Assembly: GCA_964023205.1 (NCBI GenBank) | Contig: OZ026833.1 | Location: 37,240,366-37,304,365 of the forward strand | DNA: 64,000 nt | Direction of reading: 5' to 3' | Source: Lutraria lutraria | Lineage: Eukaryota > Mollusca > Bivalvia > Venerida > Mactridae | In this document: positions 1 through 11,637 of the stretch, one piece after another | How positions within the stretch are numbered: the stretch's first letter is position 1 | Layout of the letters: each line of letters opens with the position of its first letter | Program-made: the position numbers and the translations under genes | Notes under the pieces: model-generated | Databases searched by the model: none | Told to the model about the DNA's origin: nothing | The model's input: the letters and a program-made list of their open reading frames with translations, nothing else

Positions 1-206
1 GGCTGTATTTGGGGTATTTGAGGTTTACAAGTTACTGTAGAAGAGATGTGGCTGTATTTGGGGTATTTGAGGTTTACAAGTTACTATAGAAGAGATGTGG
101 CTGTATTTGGGGTATTTGAGGTTTACAAGTTACTGTAGAAGAGATGTGGCTGTATTTGAGGTTTACAAATTACTGTAGAAGAGATGTGGCTGTATTTGGG
201 GTATTT
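1..206. repeat. Tandem repeat, 49-bp unit
   Basis: Copies begin GGCTGTATTTGGGG at 1, 50 and 99 (period 49). The unit at 148 is 40 bp because the 9-bp GGGGTATTT segment is missing, and a last partial unit begins at 188. The array probably continues to the left of the window. Copies differ by single bases only. Confidence 0.93.
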
Positions 207-1507
207 GGGGTAAAATGAAATTGTTGTCTTTAAAAGTAGAGAATCACGAAAAAGAATTATTTCATTGTAATGAAAGTAATTTGTTAGCTAATTGAAAATA
301 ATTGAAGTGTGCGTATATGGAACGTGTAGGCATTAAACGTTTACAACTAGATCGACAAATTATTGTAGTTCATGTTGAAATGGGTGTTGTACATACTAGT
401 AGCTGTCATATTAGTCTGTGATATCAAGATTTTTACATACATCTGAAAAATGCTAACATGAAACAAGAAACATATTTAAAAAAGATAATCGGCGCAGATA
501 CAGTACGAAATTAATGCCTTATACATTATAGCTGTTTAGTTTTCAGGCATTGGCAAAGTCAAGCATTACGAAACTTAGTTACTGAAAATGAGTAATTGTA
601 TTAATTTTGGTTGAAATGTACTCAGTGGACATGGTTATATTTTCTTCTTTTTTCTCACGAGCTATATCAGGAAAGCTTCAAGTTGTGAAAATAATTGCAA
701 AAAATGCTCAAGTAAGCAACAAAAAAAAAGACTAATAATATGATTCTAATGAATAGTAATGAAATTAGGAATGTATCTATATCAATGATGCTGATATTGC
801 ATTATATTCAGACTAGTACGAACATGGCTACAATAACGAATTCTGCCCTAAAACTTCATAACAGCACTTTTAACCAATGACAAACTTCCTTCTTCAGCTG
901 AAAATTTTGAATCTAACAATTTCATTGGTAACAAATGTTGGTCAAACTCAGTTTTAATACAGCTGCGCCGAAAAAGTATATTGAACGTTGTGACAAAGTA
1001 TGTAAAGATGGGTTTGGAGGGTGGAATATGGAATCACTAGATAGTTGCTCTCCAAATACATAATATAATGATCTGAATTAAATTTGAATTGAAACGCACT
1101 ACTAGTATTCAGTAACCTATGTAGCCATGAACATGTGCATGGACGAGTTCGTCCTGGGTCTTGCGCGATCCAGACTGTCTTTTCCAAGCGGCAGTGATAG
1201 AACTGTGAGTCTCTTGTACTGTGAAAGTAGCATCGATTTGGATTTGTTCAACACCATTTCTGTGCTGCAACGGTATCTCAGTTCTGTGCAGCACGACTCA
1301 TTACCAACCATGTATTTTCGAAATAAAGTTCAACGTCAATAAAGACTACATAATGTTTTTTCCCAATGATGGCCTTTGTTCACATGTTTGACTGTATATT
1401 GTTCCCATCATCCAGTGTGGAATTAATGTTTGTAGCAGAAGTACATTCATATTCAGAGGCCTCACTTCACGAATATGAATCCATAATGCGCAGTTAAAGC
1501 CAGTTAT
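207..1507. other. AT-rich sequence, no supported gene
   Basis: Only short open frames on both strands around 1110-1342 stand out, where the base composition is more balanced. The longest there is a 71-codon plus frame at 1127-1342, with equally long frames antisense to it. I recognise no domain and see no convincing splice or poly(A) signals. Confidence 0.5.
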
Positions 1508-1564
1508 GGTATATTTGAGAGGTATTTGAAGTTTACAAGTTACTGTATACGAGAGGTGACTGTA
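1508..1564. repeat. Diverged single copy of the 49-bp unit
   Basis: The stretch GGTATTTGAAGTTTACAAG followed by TTACTGTATACGAGAGGTG matches the 49-bp unit at the window start with a few substitutions and a short insertion. It lies 1.3 kb from the array, so the unit is also dispersed or the array was once longer. Confidence 0.75.
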
Positions 1565-3449
1565 AAAGGCTGCATGCTTCGAAATGTCTTTCAAAGTTAT
1601 GTATGCAATATACATAAGTAATGAGTATTTAATGTGAACAAACGTAATCAGTTGAGAATACTTCCTGTTCTGCAAACATGGTGATTCCCCTTCATATTCA
1701 TTCTACGTTGATTGTATTATTTATGTACGACATTCGAGAGGCGATCGAGAGTTAATGAGACTTTTTTGCAAAATTTGTTTCTTTGAATTTAGCACTCTGA
1801 TACTTGTACTCTGTAATCATAAATATAAAATATTTTCTACGATATACAAAAAAATAATAACTTTTGACATGTATAAATGCACCCGACACGTTGCTATGTA
1901 ATAAACCATGAGTGGATGTATGTCTTTTGGCCATTTCATAGTTAACATCCACTTATAGATATATCTAGTTAACTTCACCTTTACCTCCGATCATATATGT
2001 AACTAATTAAGTCAATTAACATTAGATGATTAGACTGATGTATCAACTTTCAGCATTAACCGAAACAATGAATACTTAAAGAAATAAGTGGGTCCGCTCA
2101 ACATGTAATACTATTGTTTACTCTAATTGTGAAGTGCATATAATATTCAATGCACTATTTTCGATTTTTTTAAAACAGGCTTTGGGAGCGGATGAGTTTA
2201 TCTTCATTTTAACATTAGCAAAAAAGTACATGTGTATTTTTTCGGCGGGTCTATTAAGCGTGTCCGCGTTTCTGAAATCGGATGTTATCTATGTATCTGG
2301 TATTAACTTTAACAAAACTAACTTTATCTGTTCAGAAAAGCAGGAAAAAACGATTATATTGTATTTTTGCTAAAATGAAAAATTTGTCTTATGGAATTCG
2401 CCATATCGGTTGTCGTCCGTAGATCTTCAAAGGGCGACAACCCAGTCGAATATTTTATAATAAATGTTCTGGTTACTTCCTCTCAATCGGTAAATGTTTT
2501 ATGAAATCAACTTTTACGAATTATTTACGTATTGTTATTTCAATATGGCTTTTACAAGGTATTAAATATCGAACAAAAGGAAGAATGTATGACGTTGGTC
2601 ATGATAAACACGGATGGATTCGTGAAGCACGTTTTTATCATGAGTTCACAAAATGTGTTGACAGGAAATGGTTCGTATTGATATAGAACAAAGGCTCATG
2701 CAAACGTAATGGGAAGTCTTTTATGTTTTGTATGTTACTCAAATCAATTTCTATGATGTCAAACATATACCTTTTTACAAATTCGTGTAACTCAAAAAGT
2801 GGAGAAAGTGAACACGCTAGGTATGTGCGATGTTTTATCAATACATGTACACAAATTAAATGATTAGAAGTGTTGTTTGTTCGATATTCAAATTTATGTT
2901 AAGGATTTGTATTACACTGAAAATTACAATATGAATATTTGGATTGACGCGTCTTTTTATCGTTCTAAAGACCACAAAACAGATAATACATTAGTGGATC
3001 TTGTACTAAGTTGTACAATGTCATTCAGTCATACTGAAGTAATATACATGTAGCACTTTTAAAAAAAGCAAATATAATAATATAATCATTAAACGGCCGT
3101 GTATCTTTGATAAACAGTTCCACATTGACAATAAACCCCCGTATAATTTAAGACAGCCATACTGTTATTGGTTTATTAGTCATAATAGAAATACGGCCTA
3201 TTATTTGTTTCTCCGTACATAAAGACAATAAATATCAACTTGTTTATTTTTATCTTCACAAAAATCGCTTGAATAATTATATAGTATATGTACATATGTA
3301 GCGTTCTATTATTTTGATCATGACATGAATATTAGGAACCATATACCACATTCTTCATAGTCATGTTCTTTTCAATGTTTACTATCCCGTACAAAGGCCC
3401 AGACATGATGCAAACAGAGTTTATCCCATGCACTTGGCAAGGAGTCCGA
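1565..3449. other. AT-rich sequence, no supported gene
   Basis: Short open frames (60-80 codons) occur on both strands with no recognisable domain. I see no tandem structure or terminal inverted repeats. Confidence 0.5.
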
Positions 3450-3680
3450 TTTATTTGTTTATATCGAGTTTTACGCCCCTTTTCAACAGTCAGAGTCATG
3501 TGAGACGGACTGTTCACCTAAACATCATCCCTGGGAAGAACCAGTACTATAAACTCCCAGTACTATAGACTCCCATAAACAACTGCCTACTTTCTCACAT
3601 AATGAGACATGCTCGGTAGCGGGGCTCGAACTCACGACCCTGAGAGGTTACCTTAACCACTCGAGCACGGAGGCGGGTCG
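3450..3680 (-). mobile_element. tRNA-derived SINE, copy 1
   Basis: Read on the minus strand this has a tRNA-like head with an A-box-like GCTCGAGTGGTTAAGG and a B-box-like GAGTTCGAGCCC. A body containing ATGTCTCATTATGTGAGAAA follows and it ends near GGCGTAAAACTC plus an A-rich tail. The same head, body and tail order occurs at 3818-4027 and 8282-8521, which defines a family. It would be transcribed by RNA polymerase III and moved by a LINE in trans. The head is a degenerate relic and not a functional tRNA gene. Confidence 0.8.
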
Positions 3681-3817
3681 AAGAACTCCGAACAAGTTGA
3701 AAATATTCGTACACGATAAAAAATGTATCTTTCCGACATGTCTCACACATCTACTAGGATAATGATGAACATGAAGATGGTATCAATCCACTGGTTGTTG
3801 TGACTGCTATGTTCTTT

Positions 3818-4027
3818 TGAGTTTTTCATACGCCCCTTTTTAGCAGTCAGGATCTTATAAGGCGGATATATCACCTAATGAAGAACCAGTACTTGACTCC
3901 CATCCTCCGTCTTTCTCACATAAAGAGACATGGTCGGTATCGGGGCTCGACCCCACGACCATCTATCAGTGAGAGGTTACATGACTTAAAGTCAACGATC
4001 TTGACCGCTCGACTATGGAAGCGGGTG
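3818..4027 (-). mobile_element. tRNA-derived SINE, copy 2
   Basis: Same family and orientation as copy 1, about 140 bp away. The B box reads as GGTCGAGCCC and the body retains the ATGTCTCTTTATGTGAGAAA segment. The head carries an extra stretch (CTTTAAGTCATGTAACC on the minus strand) that copy 3 also has and copy 1 lacks, so two subtypes exist. Confidence 0.78.
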
Positions 4028-4174
4028 TGATCTGGGAGATCAACAGTTTAGAATTTCAAATAAGTATATAATAAATAATAAAATCTTGACTGAAATCGCT
4101 CCAAACGTAATGCATTCCCACAAAATTATTGTCAACTTGTATGCTTTGTAAAAAATAGTTTCATATTCTCAGAC

Positions 4175-4250
4175 ATCGTCGGATACCCACGGTCGCTGCC
4201 TCCGCTCCGCTACGTACGTACGGAGGCAGCGACCGTGGGTATCCGACGAT
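4175..4250. repeat. Perfect 30-bp inverted repeat (hairpin)
   Basis: Arms 4175-4204 and 4221-4250 are exact reverse complements. The 16-nt loop contains the self-complementary TACGTACGTA. The arms are GC- and CpG-rich (for example GGATACCCACGGTCGCTGCC) in an otherwise AT-rich region. No coding capacity. Confidence 0.95.
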
Positions 4251-4880
4251 AATTCTCTGAAAGAAAGGAGTTATTCATTTTAAACGATGTATTTTAGAAT
4301 ATTTATTTAAGCAAACTTCATAAAACTGAGTGTCCCAGGATAAGGTATTATCAATCCAAATACTTAGTGCAGGTACTCTTTATACATTGACGATTTGTAT
4401 AATCGTATTATTCAAAATAAATTTGATATCTGAATTATTTTGTTGCTTGCGTTTTAAATATAAAAACATTATACCATAAATTTTGTTTCAGTCAGATGTA
4501 GTTGCATAAATGAATTGCAATTGACAGGTAGATATAAGTACTGAAATACTAGAAAATTAATTAAAATTTGTAGTTTGTATTCAACTGTTCCAAAATTTCA
4601 TCGGTCTCAGTAGTATTCGTTTAGCATGTACCTTGTTGTAAGTGCTACTCAGGTTTTTCAACATTTCGCCGTTGTATGTATTATTTCGGATCTAGTTCAC
4701 TAATAGATTTGTAAAATTGAAAAAAAATATTTAGTTCTGTACATGTGGAGAAGAAGTGGACTCCTTGTGAAAGGGCAAGTAAGTACTGGTTAGAATACAG
4801 TTTAAGTGAACTGGCTGTCGTATATAAATAGAATATTATTGAAAATCGGCGTTAAGCCGACTGAAACGAAACGATACCGA
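4251..4880. other. AT-rich spacer
   Basis: No gene, repeat family or inverted repeat recognised between the hairpin and the 42-bp array. Confidence 0.5.
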
Positions 4881-7521
4881 CATCAGCTTGTTTCTTACAG
4901 GACTCTGTAGTTCTATCTATGACACCAGCTTGTTTCTTACAGGACTCCATAGTTCTATCTATGACATCAGCTTCTTTCTTACAGGACTCCGTAGTTCTAT
5001 CTATGACATCAGCTTGTTTCTTACAGGACTCCATAGTTCTATCTATGACATCAGCTTGTTTCTACAGGACTCCGTAGTTCTATCTATGACATCAGCTTGT
5101 TTCTTACAGGACTCCGTAGTTCTATCTATCACACCAGCTTGTTTCTTACAGGACTCCGTAGTTCTATCTATGACATCAGCTTGTTTCTTACAGGACTCCG
5201 TAGTTCTATCTATGACATCAGCTTGTTTCTTACAGGACTCCGTAGTTCTATCTATGACATCCGCTTGTTTCTTACAGGACTCCGTAGTTCTATCTATGAC
5301 ATCAGCTTGTTTCTTACAGGACTCTGTAGTTCTATCTATGACATCAGCTTGTTTCTTACAGGACTCCGTAGTTCTATCTATGACATCAGCTTGTTTCTTA
5401 CAGGACTCCATAGTTCTATCTATGATATCAGCTTGTTTCTTACAGGACTCCGTAGTTCTATCTATGACATCAGCTTGTTTCTTACAGGACTCCGTAGTTC
5501 TATCTATGACATCAGCTTGTTTCTTACAGGACTCCGTAGTTCTATCTATGACATCAGCTTGTTTCTTACTGGACTCCATAGTTCTATCTATGACATCAGC
5601 TTGTTTCTTACAGGACTCCGTAGTTCTATCTATGACATCAGCTTGTTTCTTACAGGACTCCGTAGTTCTATCTATGACATCAGCTTCTTTCTTACAGGAC
5701 TGCGTAGTTCTATCTATGACATCAGCTTGTTTCTACAGGACTCCATAGTTCTATCTATGACATCAGCTTGTTTCTTACAGGACTCCGTTGTTCTATCTAT
5801 GACATCAGCTTGTTTCTTACAGGACTCCGTAGTTCTATCTATGACACCAGCTTGTTTCTTACAGGACTCCGTAGTTCTATCTATGACATCAGCTTGTTTC
5901 TTACAGGACTCCGTAGTTCTATCTATGACATCAGCTTCTTTCTTACAGGACTGCGTAGTTCTATCTATGACATCAGCTTGTTTCTACAGGACTCCATAGT
6001 TCTATCTATCACACCAGCTTGTTTCTTACAGGACTCCGTTGTTCTATCTATGACATCAGCTTGTTTCTTACAGGACTCCGTAGTTCTATCTATGACACCA
6101 GCTTGTTTCTTACAGGACTCCGTAGTTCTATCTATGACATCAGCTTGTTTCTTACAGGACTCCGTAGTTCTATCTATGACATCAGCTTCTTTCTTACAGG
6201 ACTCCGTAGTTCTATCTATCACACCAGCTTCTTTCTTACAGGACTCCGTAGTTCTATCTATGACACCAGCTTGTTTCTTACAGGACTCCGTAGTTCTATC
6301 TATGACATCAGCTTGTTTCTTACAGGACTCCGTAGTTCTATCTATGACATCAGCTTGTTTCTTACAGGACTCCGTAGTTCTATCTATGACATCAGCTTGT
6401 TTCTTACAGCACTCCGTAGTTCTATCTATGACATCAGCTTGTTTCTTACAGGACTCCGTAGTTCTATCTATGACATCCGCTTGTTTCTTACAGGACTCCG
6501 TAGTTCTATCTATGACATCCGCTTGTTTCTTACAGGACTCCGTAGTTCTATCTATGACATCAGCTTGTTTCTTACAGGACTCCGTAGTTCTATCTATGAC
6601 ATCAGCTTGTTTCTTACAGGACTCCGTAGTTCTATCTATGACATCAGCTTGTTTCTTACAGGACTCCGTAGTTCTATCTATGACATCAGCTTGTTTCTTA
6701 CAGGACTCTGTAGTTCTATCTATGACATCCGCTTGTTTCTTACAGGACTCCGTAGTTCTATCTATGACATCAGCTTGTTTCTTACAGGACTCTGTAGTTC
6801 TATCTATGACATCAGCTTGTTTCTACAGGACTCCGTAGTTCTATCTATGACATCAGCTTGTTTCTTACAGGACTCCGTAGTTCTATCTATCACACCAGCT
6901 TGTTTCTTACAGGACTCCGTAGTTCTATCTATGACATCAGCTTGTTTCTTACAGGACTCCGTAGTTCTATCTATGACATCAGCTTGTTTCTTACAGGACT
7001 CCGTAGTTCTATCTATGACATCAGCTTGTTTCTTACAGGACTCCGTAGTTCTATCTATCACACCAGCTTGTTTCTTACAGGACACCGTAGTTCTATCTAT
7101 GACATCAGCTTGTTTCTACAGGACTCCGTAGTTCTATCTATGACATCAGCTTGTTTCTTACAGGACTCCGTAGTTCTATCTATCACACCAGCTTGTTTCT
7201 TACAGGACTCCGTAGTTCTATCTATGACATCAGCTTGTTTCTTACAGGACTCCGTAGTTCTATCTATGACACCAGCTTGTTTCTTACAGGACTCCGTAGT
7301 TCTATCTATGACATCAGCTTGTTTCTTACAGGACTCCGTAGTTCTATCTATCACACCAGCTTGTTTCTTACAGGACTCCGTAGTTCTATCTATGACATCA
7401 GCTTGTTTCTTACAGGACTCCGTAGTTCTATCTATGACATCAGCTTGTTTCTTACAGGACTCCGTAGTTCTATCTATGACATCAGCTTGTTTCTTACAGG
7501 ACTCCGTAGTTCTATCTATGG
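4881..7521. repeat. Minisatellite array, about 63 copies of a 42-bp unit
   Basis: The unit is CATCAGCTTGTTTCTTACAG followed by GACTCCGTAGTTCTATCTATGA. Most copies are exactly 42 bp with one or two substitutions. Five copies, near 5058, 5730, 5980, 6820 and 7115, have lost one T (TTTCTACAG) and are 41 bp. Because 42 is 14 codons, long frames run through the array on both strands. One plus frame gives a hydrophobic repeat (LFLTGLRSSIYDIS), another gives SACFLQDSVVLSMT, and the minus frame gives a hydrophilic 14-residue repeat (TESCKKQADVIDRT). The 41-bp units end these frames: the minus frame is open at 5043-5579 (178 codons), and the longest plus frame is 370 codons (6019-7131). I read the frames as a by-product of a unit divisible by three. 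A coding origin of the minus-strand repeat cannot be excluded. Confidence 0.97.
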
Positions 7522-7621
7522 TATTTGTACAAACACTTCAGTACAGTTTTTCATACATGTAATTTTGTTGGCGCATCATGCTTTTCCCAAAAATATCTTC
7601 AAGTAATATGTTTTCATATAG

Positions 7622-7790
7622 ACGATTTTGTCCGAGGCAAAACCGATGAAAAATGTAAGAAGACATATTTTGAAGAAAATACCGAGTGCGTGTATCTGAC
7701 TTATACTTACACGTGGAAGTTAAGTTATTGAAAAGTGTCTTCTTGCAAACTTTAGATAGCTCTGTCGGGGGCACATTCGTAATTATAAGT
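7622..7790 (+). mobile_element. Diverged fragment of the 39.6-kb fold-back element
   Basis: Shares TTGTCCGAGGC, GTAAGAAGACATATTT, TGTATCTGACTTATAC and AGTTATTGAAAAGTGTCTTC, in the same order, with 39678-39900. The inverted arm seen at the second locus is absent here, so this is a partial copy. Confidence 0.7.
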
Positions 7791-8281
7791 GAGTAAATTC
7801 CATATCCGTATACATACTGACTTTTTTTTACAAGTCATTCGTAAAATGGACAAAAAAACGTAATAAAACTTCAAGACGTCATAATTTACTGCACGTATAT
7901 TGTTTCCAAATGTACTGGACATCTGCAATTTAAAGGGACATTAAACACGGACGAATGTGTAGCCTTTCTTTCCGGACACCCTGTACATGTATACATTAAT
8001 GACGCTTTATCATGGAATGTGATCCTAACCCTGGCGATTCACTAAAAAAAGTACTTTCGATTTTAAAAGTCGTCATGTAATGAAATTAATTAGATAATAT
8101 CGGTCTTGGGAATGACTATCAAAATTCGAAACCTAGTTTTACAGTTTGTTTTGGCAGTGAAATTACTTCAAATTTGAGCAGCGGTAATTAAAAATTCTAA
8201 CTACATGTACACCTACTTGAGATTAACTAAAATCCCATTTTCTTATTTTGACAAAAGGATAAATCCCTGATCTACATTGTG
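7791..8281. other. No gene recognised
   Basis: AT-rich sequence without tandem structure, open frames of note or element ends. Confidence 0.5.
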
Positions 8282-8521
8282 CGACCTGCCTCCCTGGTCG
8301 AGTGGTCAAGGTAGCTGACTTCAAATCGATGTAACCACTATCTGATGGAGGGTCGTGGGTTCGATCCCAGCTACCGACCATGTCTCTGTGTGAGAAAGTA
8401 AGGCACTTGCTTTTGGAGGATGGGAGTCTAATAACGATTATTCCTCATAGGAACGATGGTACTTGATGAACTGACTCTGACAAATGAAAATAGGTATAAA
8501 ACTCAAACAACAAACAAACAA
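8282..8521 (+). mobile_element. tRNA-derived SINE, copy 3
   Basis: Plus-strand copy of the family at 3450 and 3818. It has a head GCCTCCCTGGTCGAGTGGTC (A box), B-box GTGGGTTCGATCCC, body ATGTCTCTGTGTGAGAAAGT, and a tail ending TAAAACTCAAACAACAAACA. The B box matches the consensus, so of the three this copy has the best internal promoter. Confidence 0.85.
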
Positions 8522-8747
8522 TTTCAGACAGTGCCTTATTTTAGATTAAACTAAACATTTTCATTGTATTTTTAACTTTTTTTTGTTGCTTTTTTGCCAG
8601 GATCACTGATGTTCTAAACATAGACATGATTCCTGGTTCGGAAGCTTTCAGTGCTTTGATTTTAGTCATTCAGATTTATCTCCCTTGTAAATGTCAACAA
8701 TAAAACTGGTTCCCGTAGACTTCACTGTCTGTTTGGTGCACTGCAGG

Positions 8748-8837
8748 ATGGAACGGGAACCAGATTTGGTCGACAAGCGTCCAGACGTACGGAAAGTATT
8801 TCGTCTGTTGAAGTATCAAGTTTTCTCCTGTTTATGA
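8748..8837 (+). CDS. Possible short first-exon ORF (29 codons)
   Basis: ATG at 8748 opens a charged 29-residue frame beginning MEREPDLVDKRPDVRKVFRL, in a short GC-richer patch. The frame stops at TGA 8835. The composition looks more protein-like than neighbouring frames, but there is no strong splice donor (the best candidate is a weak AA|GTTTTC), no homology that I recognise and no clear promoter. The ATG lies between 11-bp inverted arms (8706-8716 and 8753-8763), which may be coincidence. Confidence 0.15.
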   Translation: MEREPDLVDKRPDVRKVFRLLKYQVFSCL

Positions 8838-9138
8838 ACTACTACCTCGTAAGTGTTGATTCTTGTTGACAAAATGTGATGCACTTAACGATGAAATATA
8901 GGCCTAAGTGTTTACTGTTTTTATTTGTTGTTGTAAGTGCTAGTTGTGTGAATGTCATGTGTTTTCGCGATTTCGTGAAATTTGTGTCCTTGTACCAGTG
9001 ACGAAAGGGATATACACATATTTTATGATCAAACAAATAAAGTTCTGTTTGTCCTCGGTACCCAGAGGGTAGTATCTTCTCTAGCAATCTTGTGTATAAC
9101 ATCTAAATGGAAGGGTGTATGCAATGTTCTAAACCAGG
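8838..9138. other. No gene recognised
   Basis: An 86-codon minus frame covers most of this stretch (8842-9102) but shows no recognisable motif. Confidence 0.45.
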
Positions 9139-9314
9139 CAGGGTTCTCAATAAAATAAATTTGTGGCCAACAGGCCCAAAAGCTAGACTGACAGGCCTGC
9201 TAAGGGGCTCGGGCATTTTATAAGCAATATATACACTTTTGACAATCCTTATCGGTCTAAACACATTTCTAAGCAGCTAAATTGGCCTGCAGCCTGCAGT
9301 TATTCAGAACCCAG
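9139..9314. mobile_element. Small hAT-type MITE (about 176 bp)
   Basis: Begins CAGGGTTCTCAATAA and ends TTATTCAGAACCCAG, imperfect reverse complements of about 15 bp. CAGGG ends are typical of hAT elements. Internally it has palindromic GGCC-rich patches and no coding frame. No clean 8-bp target duplication is visible. Confidence 0.5.
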
Positions 9315-10095
9315 CCTGGACCAGGTAGTTGTAAATAAAACTAACTGCCTAAACTAACTGTGTGCAGTATAGGGAACATCGCCATGACGTCATGCGCACC
9401 TGCTATCTATTTGTAAATATCGCTGGTGGGCAAAAGAATCAATATCCAGTTATCACCACCATTACGATTCCCAACACATTCTTTTTCATAGATAAAAACA
9501 TAGTTACGATATGGTTCGGTCTTGTATAGCTTTTTGCTGCACAATTTGTTGACAGAAGAGTTCTATACTTAAATGGTGCTAGCTTTGAATTAATACGTAA
9601 CAACCCCAAAAATACGGGTCAAAGGCATGTACAGGTGGCACTGGATAACAATGTAGCTAAATTTAGAACGAAAATTTAACAAAGGAAAAAATCACTGTTC
9701 TGAGGCCTAAAAAGAAATAGGTGTTTCTGGTGCCATGGCCAAAATAATAGTGTCGGTAGGTAGGCTTTTTTTCTTTTCTTTTTTTTAACATACAGAACTA
9801 CTTTTATTGACAGCTGCTATATAAATGTATCATTCAGTTAAATTGTGTTAATCTTTTTGATATATCTGTTGTGGCAATAAAGATATTGAACCTATCTGTT
9901 CTTACCCAGCAGGAAGCTGCAATATAAAGCCACCGAGGTGTGGATATATCATATTTTTCTACTTGTCACTGGACAAGTATAAGTCCAGAATATCTAAGTT
10001 GTCCGGAACAAAAATCAACTTGTCCAAATCTTGACTTAAAGTATCAAATTAACAACTGTACTATGTAATGTTGTATAGATGTATAGTCTATCTAG
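9315..10095. other. No gene recognised
   Basis: Mixed AT-rich sequence with a TTTTCTTTTC run near 9770. Nothing could be assigned. Confidence 0.45.
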
Positions 10096-10312
10096 CAGGG
10101 CCTTTTTTCCAAAAATTGGGAAGGGGCCTAAGTCTGTCATTTTGGGAAATTCAAGCGCAATATTTTGCCAAATTTTGAGAGGGTTAGACTACTGAGTTTG
10201 AATAGCATTGTATTTTTGAGAGTTTCTTGTCTAAAATTGGGAAAAAACAGCCTTTTTACAATTGGGAACTCACCGAATTTTGGCCTCTGTTATAGAAGGA
10301 AAAAAAGCCCTG
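10096..10312. mobile_element. Small hAT-type MITE (about 217 bp)
   Basis: Begins CAGGGCCTTTTTTCC and ends GGAAAAAAAGCCCTG, near-perfect inverted ends of 15 bp with the hAT-type CAGGG start. The interior repeats the phrase AATTGGGAA several times. There is no coding frame and the 8-bp flanks do not match. Confidence 0.6.
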
Positions 10313-11637
10313 TGTAGACTTGAGTTTTAATCACATTTTGTTGCTCAGATTTAAAACAAATCTATACATCCAAAGGCATATCAATATGACATTCAATTAT
10401 GTTTGGTAGGAATCGAGATATATCTCCTTCACAAAATTTACAGATAATTTCTTTTTTCTTGTGTGGAGATATTTCTTCCATTTGTGAATATTCCCAATTA
10501 TTCCCATGCAACTGCAATTTCTATTATTTTACTTTGTGAGCTTATTGTAGGTGTGCAAGAGTCATGTCACAATTGCACATCATATAGTGTGATTATTAGT
10601 TGGTGAAGGATATCTTCTCTTGCGTCTGTCTGAGACTTTTCTATAACTTTCCAGTAATTCCTTAGTCACCATTTTTTCCAGATGTTTGATTTGAGTATCC
10701 TATTTCTAGTCCATACCTTTGGAGCCATATTTCTGTCACATTTCAGTTTTACTATTAAGGCTGGTTATATTGATAATTGTACAGGATTTCGTGGTCACTT
10801 TCTGCATATTGGTTGATAGTAATATCCATTTAAGTATTTTTGTCATTTTACCCAGTTTTGGTTTATTTTAATGTTATGTTGTGAGATATTTTGCCATAGA
10901 TTCTTTATTTAGATAATTTACAGTTATTGGTCATACTTACTCTTGCTGGGAATCATAGTTATTGATATTCCTGTTTTTGTGTGTGTGTATGATTTGTTTT
11001 GAATGCATTTTCCTCCTCCTGACCTGGTGACCTACATAAACAGAAGTTAAGACTCACAGCATTAGTAATAGTAATATAGTTATAGTTGTATACTAGAAAA
11101 AATATTTGGAAATGCATGATCCCTGAAGTAAGTGTAGGTTTAAAACTAGTCCATAAAAGCAGTTAAATACTCTGATCTATCATTTTAATTGCAGAAGATA
11201 TGCTTACATTTCATTCCATAATTCTGCTGCGTACAGTGTCTGTTCCATGTTCAGGGGAACCGTGTCTGATGGTGTTGTTAACATCAATGGAATACCAACG
11301 TTTGGTCAACATGCTTTCAATTGAGAGTCACGCAGCCTGTTTCCGACTTTTCTGTCACAAACTCTGGTCCTAGTAGAATTACTAATGAGACAGGCTATAT
11401 TCCTGCTTGAAAAGAAACTGTTACATCGAGATGACATTGTAAGAAAATGATCCTCTCGTGGTGTGGTTTTTCAAGGTCTGTCTGATTTTGGTCTGTCAGC
11501 AACGTTCTCTATATTTGCAGTAGTCAGTTCTGCAGGTGAAGAATTGTTGGTTCATGGCAATAGAAATGACAAGCACATAAAGTTTGTGGAGCGAACTACT
11601 TCCACATTTTTTAAGCGATTGCAATGAAACATGAAAT
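10313..11637. other. No gene recognised
   Basis: AT-rich up to about 11160 and more balanced from 11170 onward. I see no element ends. Confidence 0.45.

Noticed and set aside
954..1342. Four overlapping open frames of 60-77 codons on both strands
   Set aside because: None has a recognisable motif, and they coincide with a patch of more even base composition. Open frames on both strands at once point to composition rather than coding.
3600..3680. A tRNA gene on the minus strand
   Set aside because: The A and B boxes are there, but the acceptor stem and anticodon arm do not pair and the sequence continues into a SINE body and tail. The same applies at 4.0, 8.3 and 38.95 kb.
5043..5579. 178-codon minus-strand frame as a real gene
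   Set aside because: It consists wholly of the 42-bp unit, is ended by the one-base-short units and has no non-repetitive flank. Kept as part of the array description.
4881..7521. A CRISPR array
   Set aside because: Direct repeats are contiguous with no unique spacers, and the DNA is eukaryotic. The same holds for the 25-, 40-, 44- and 49-bp arrays.
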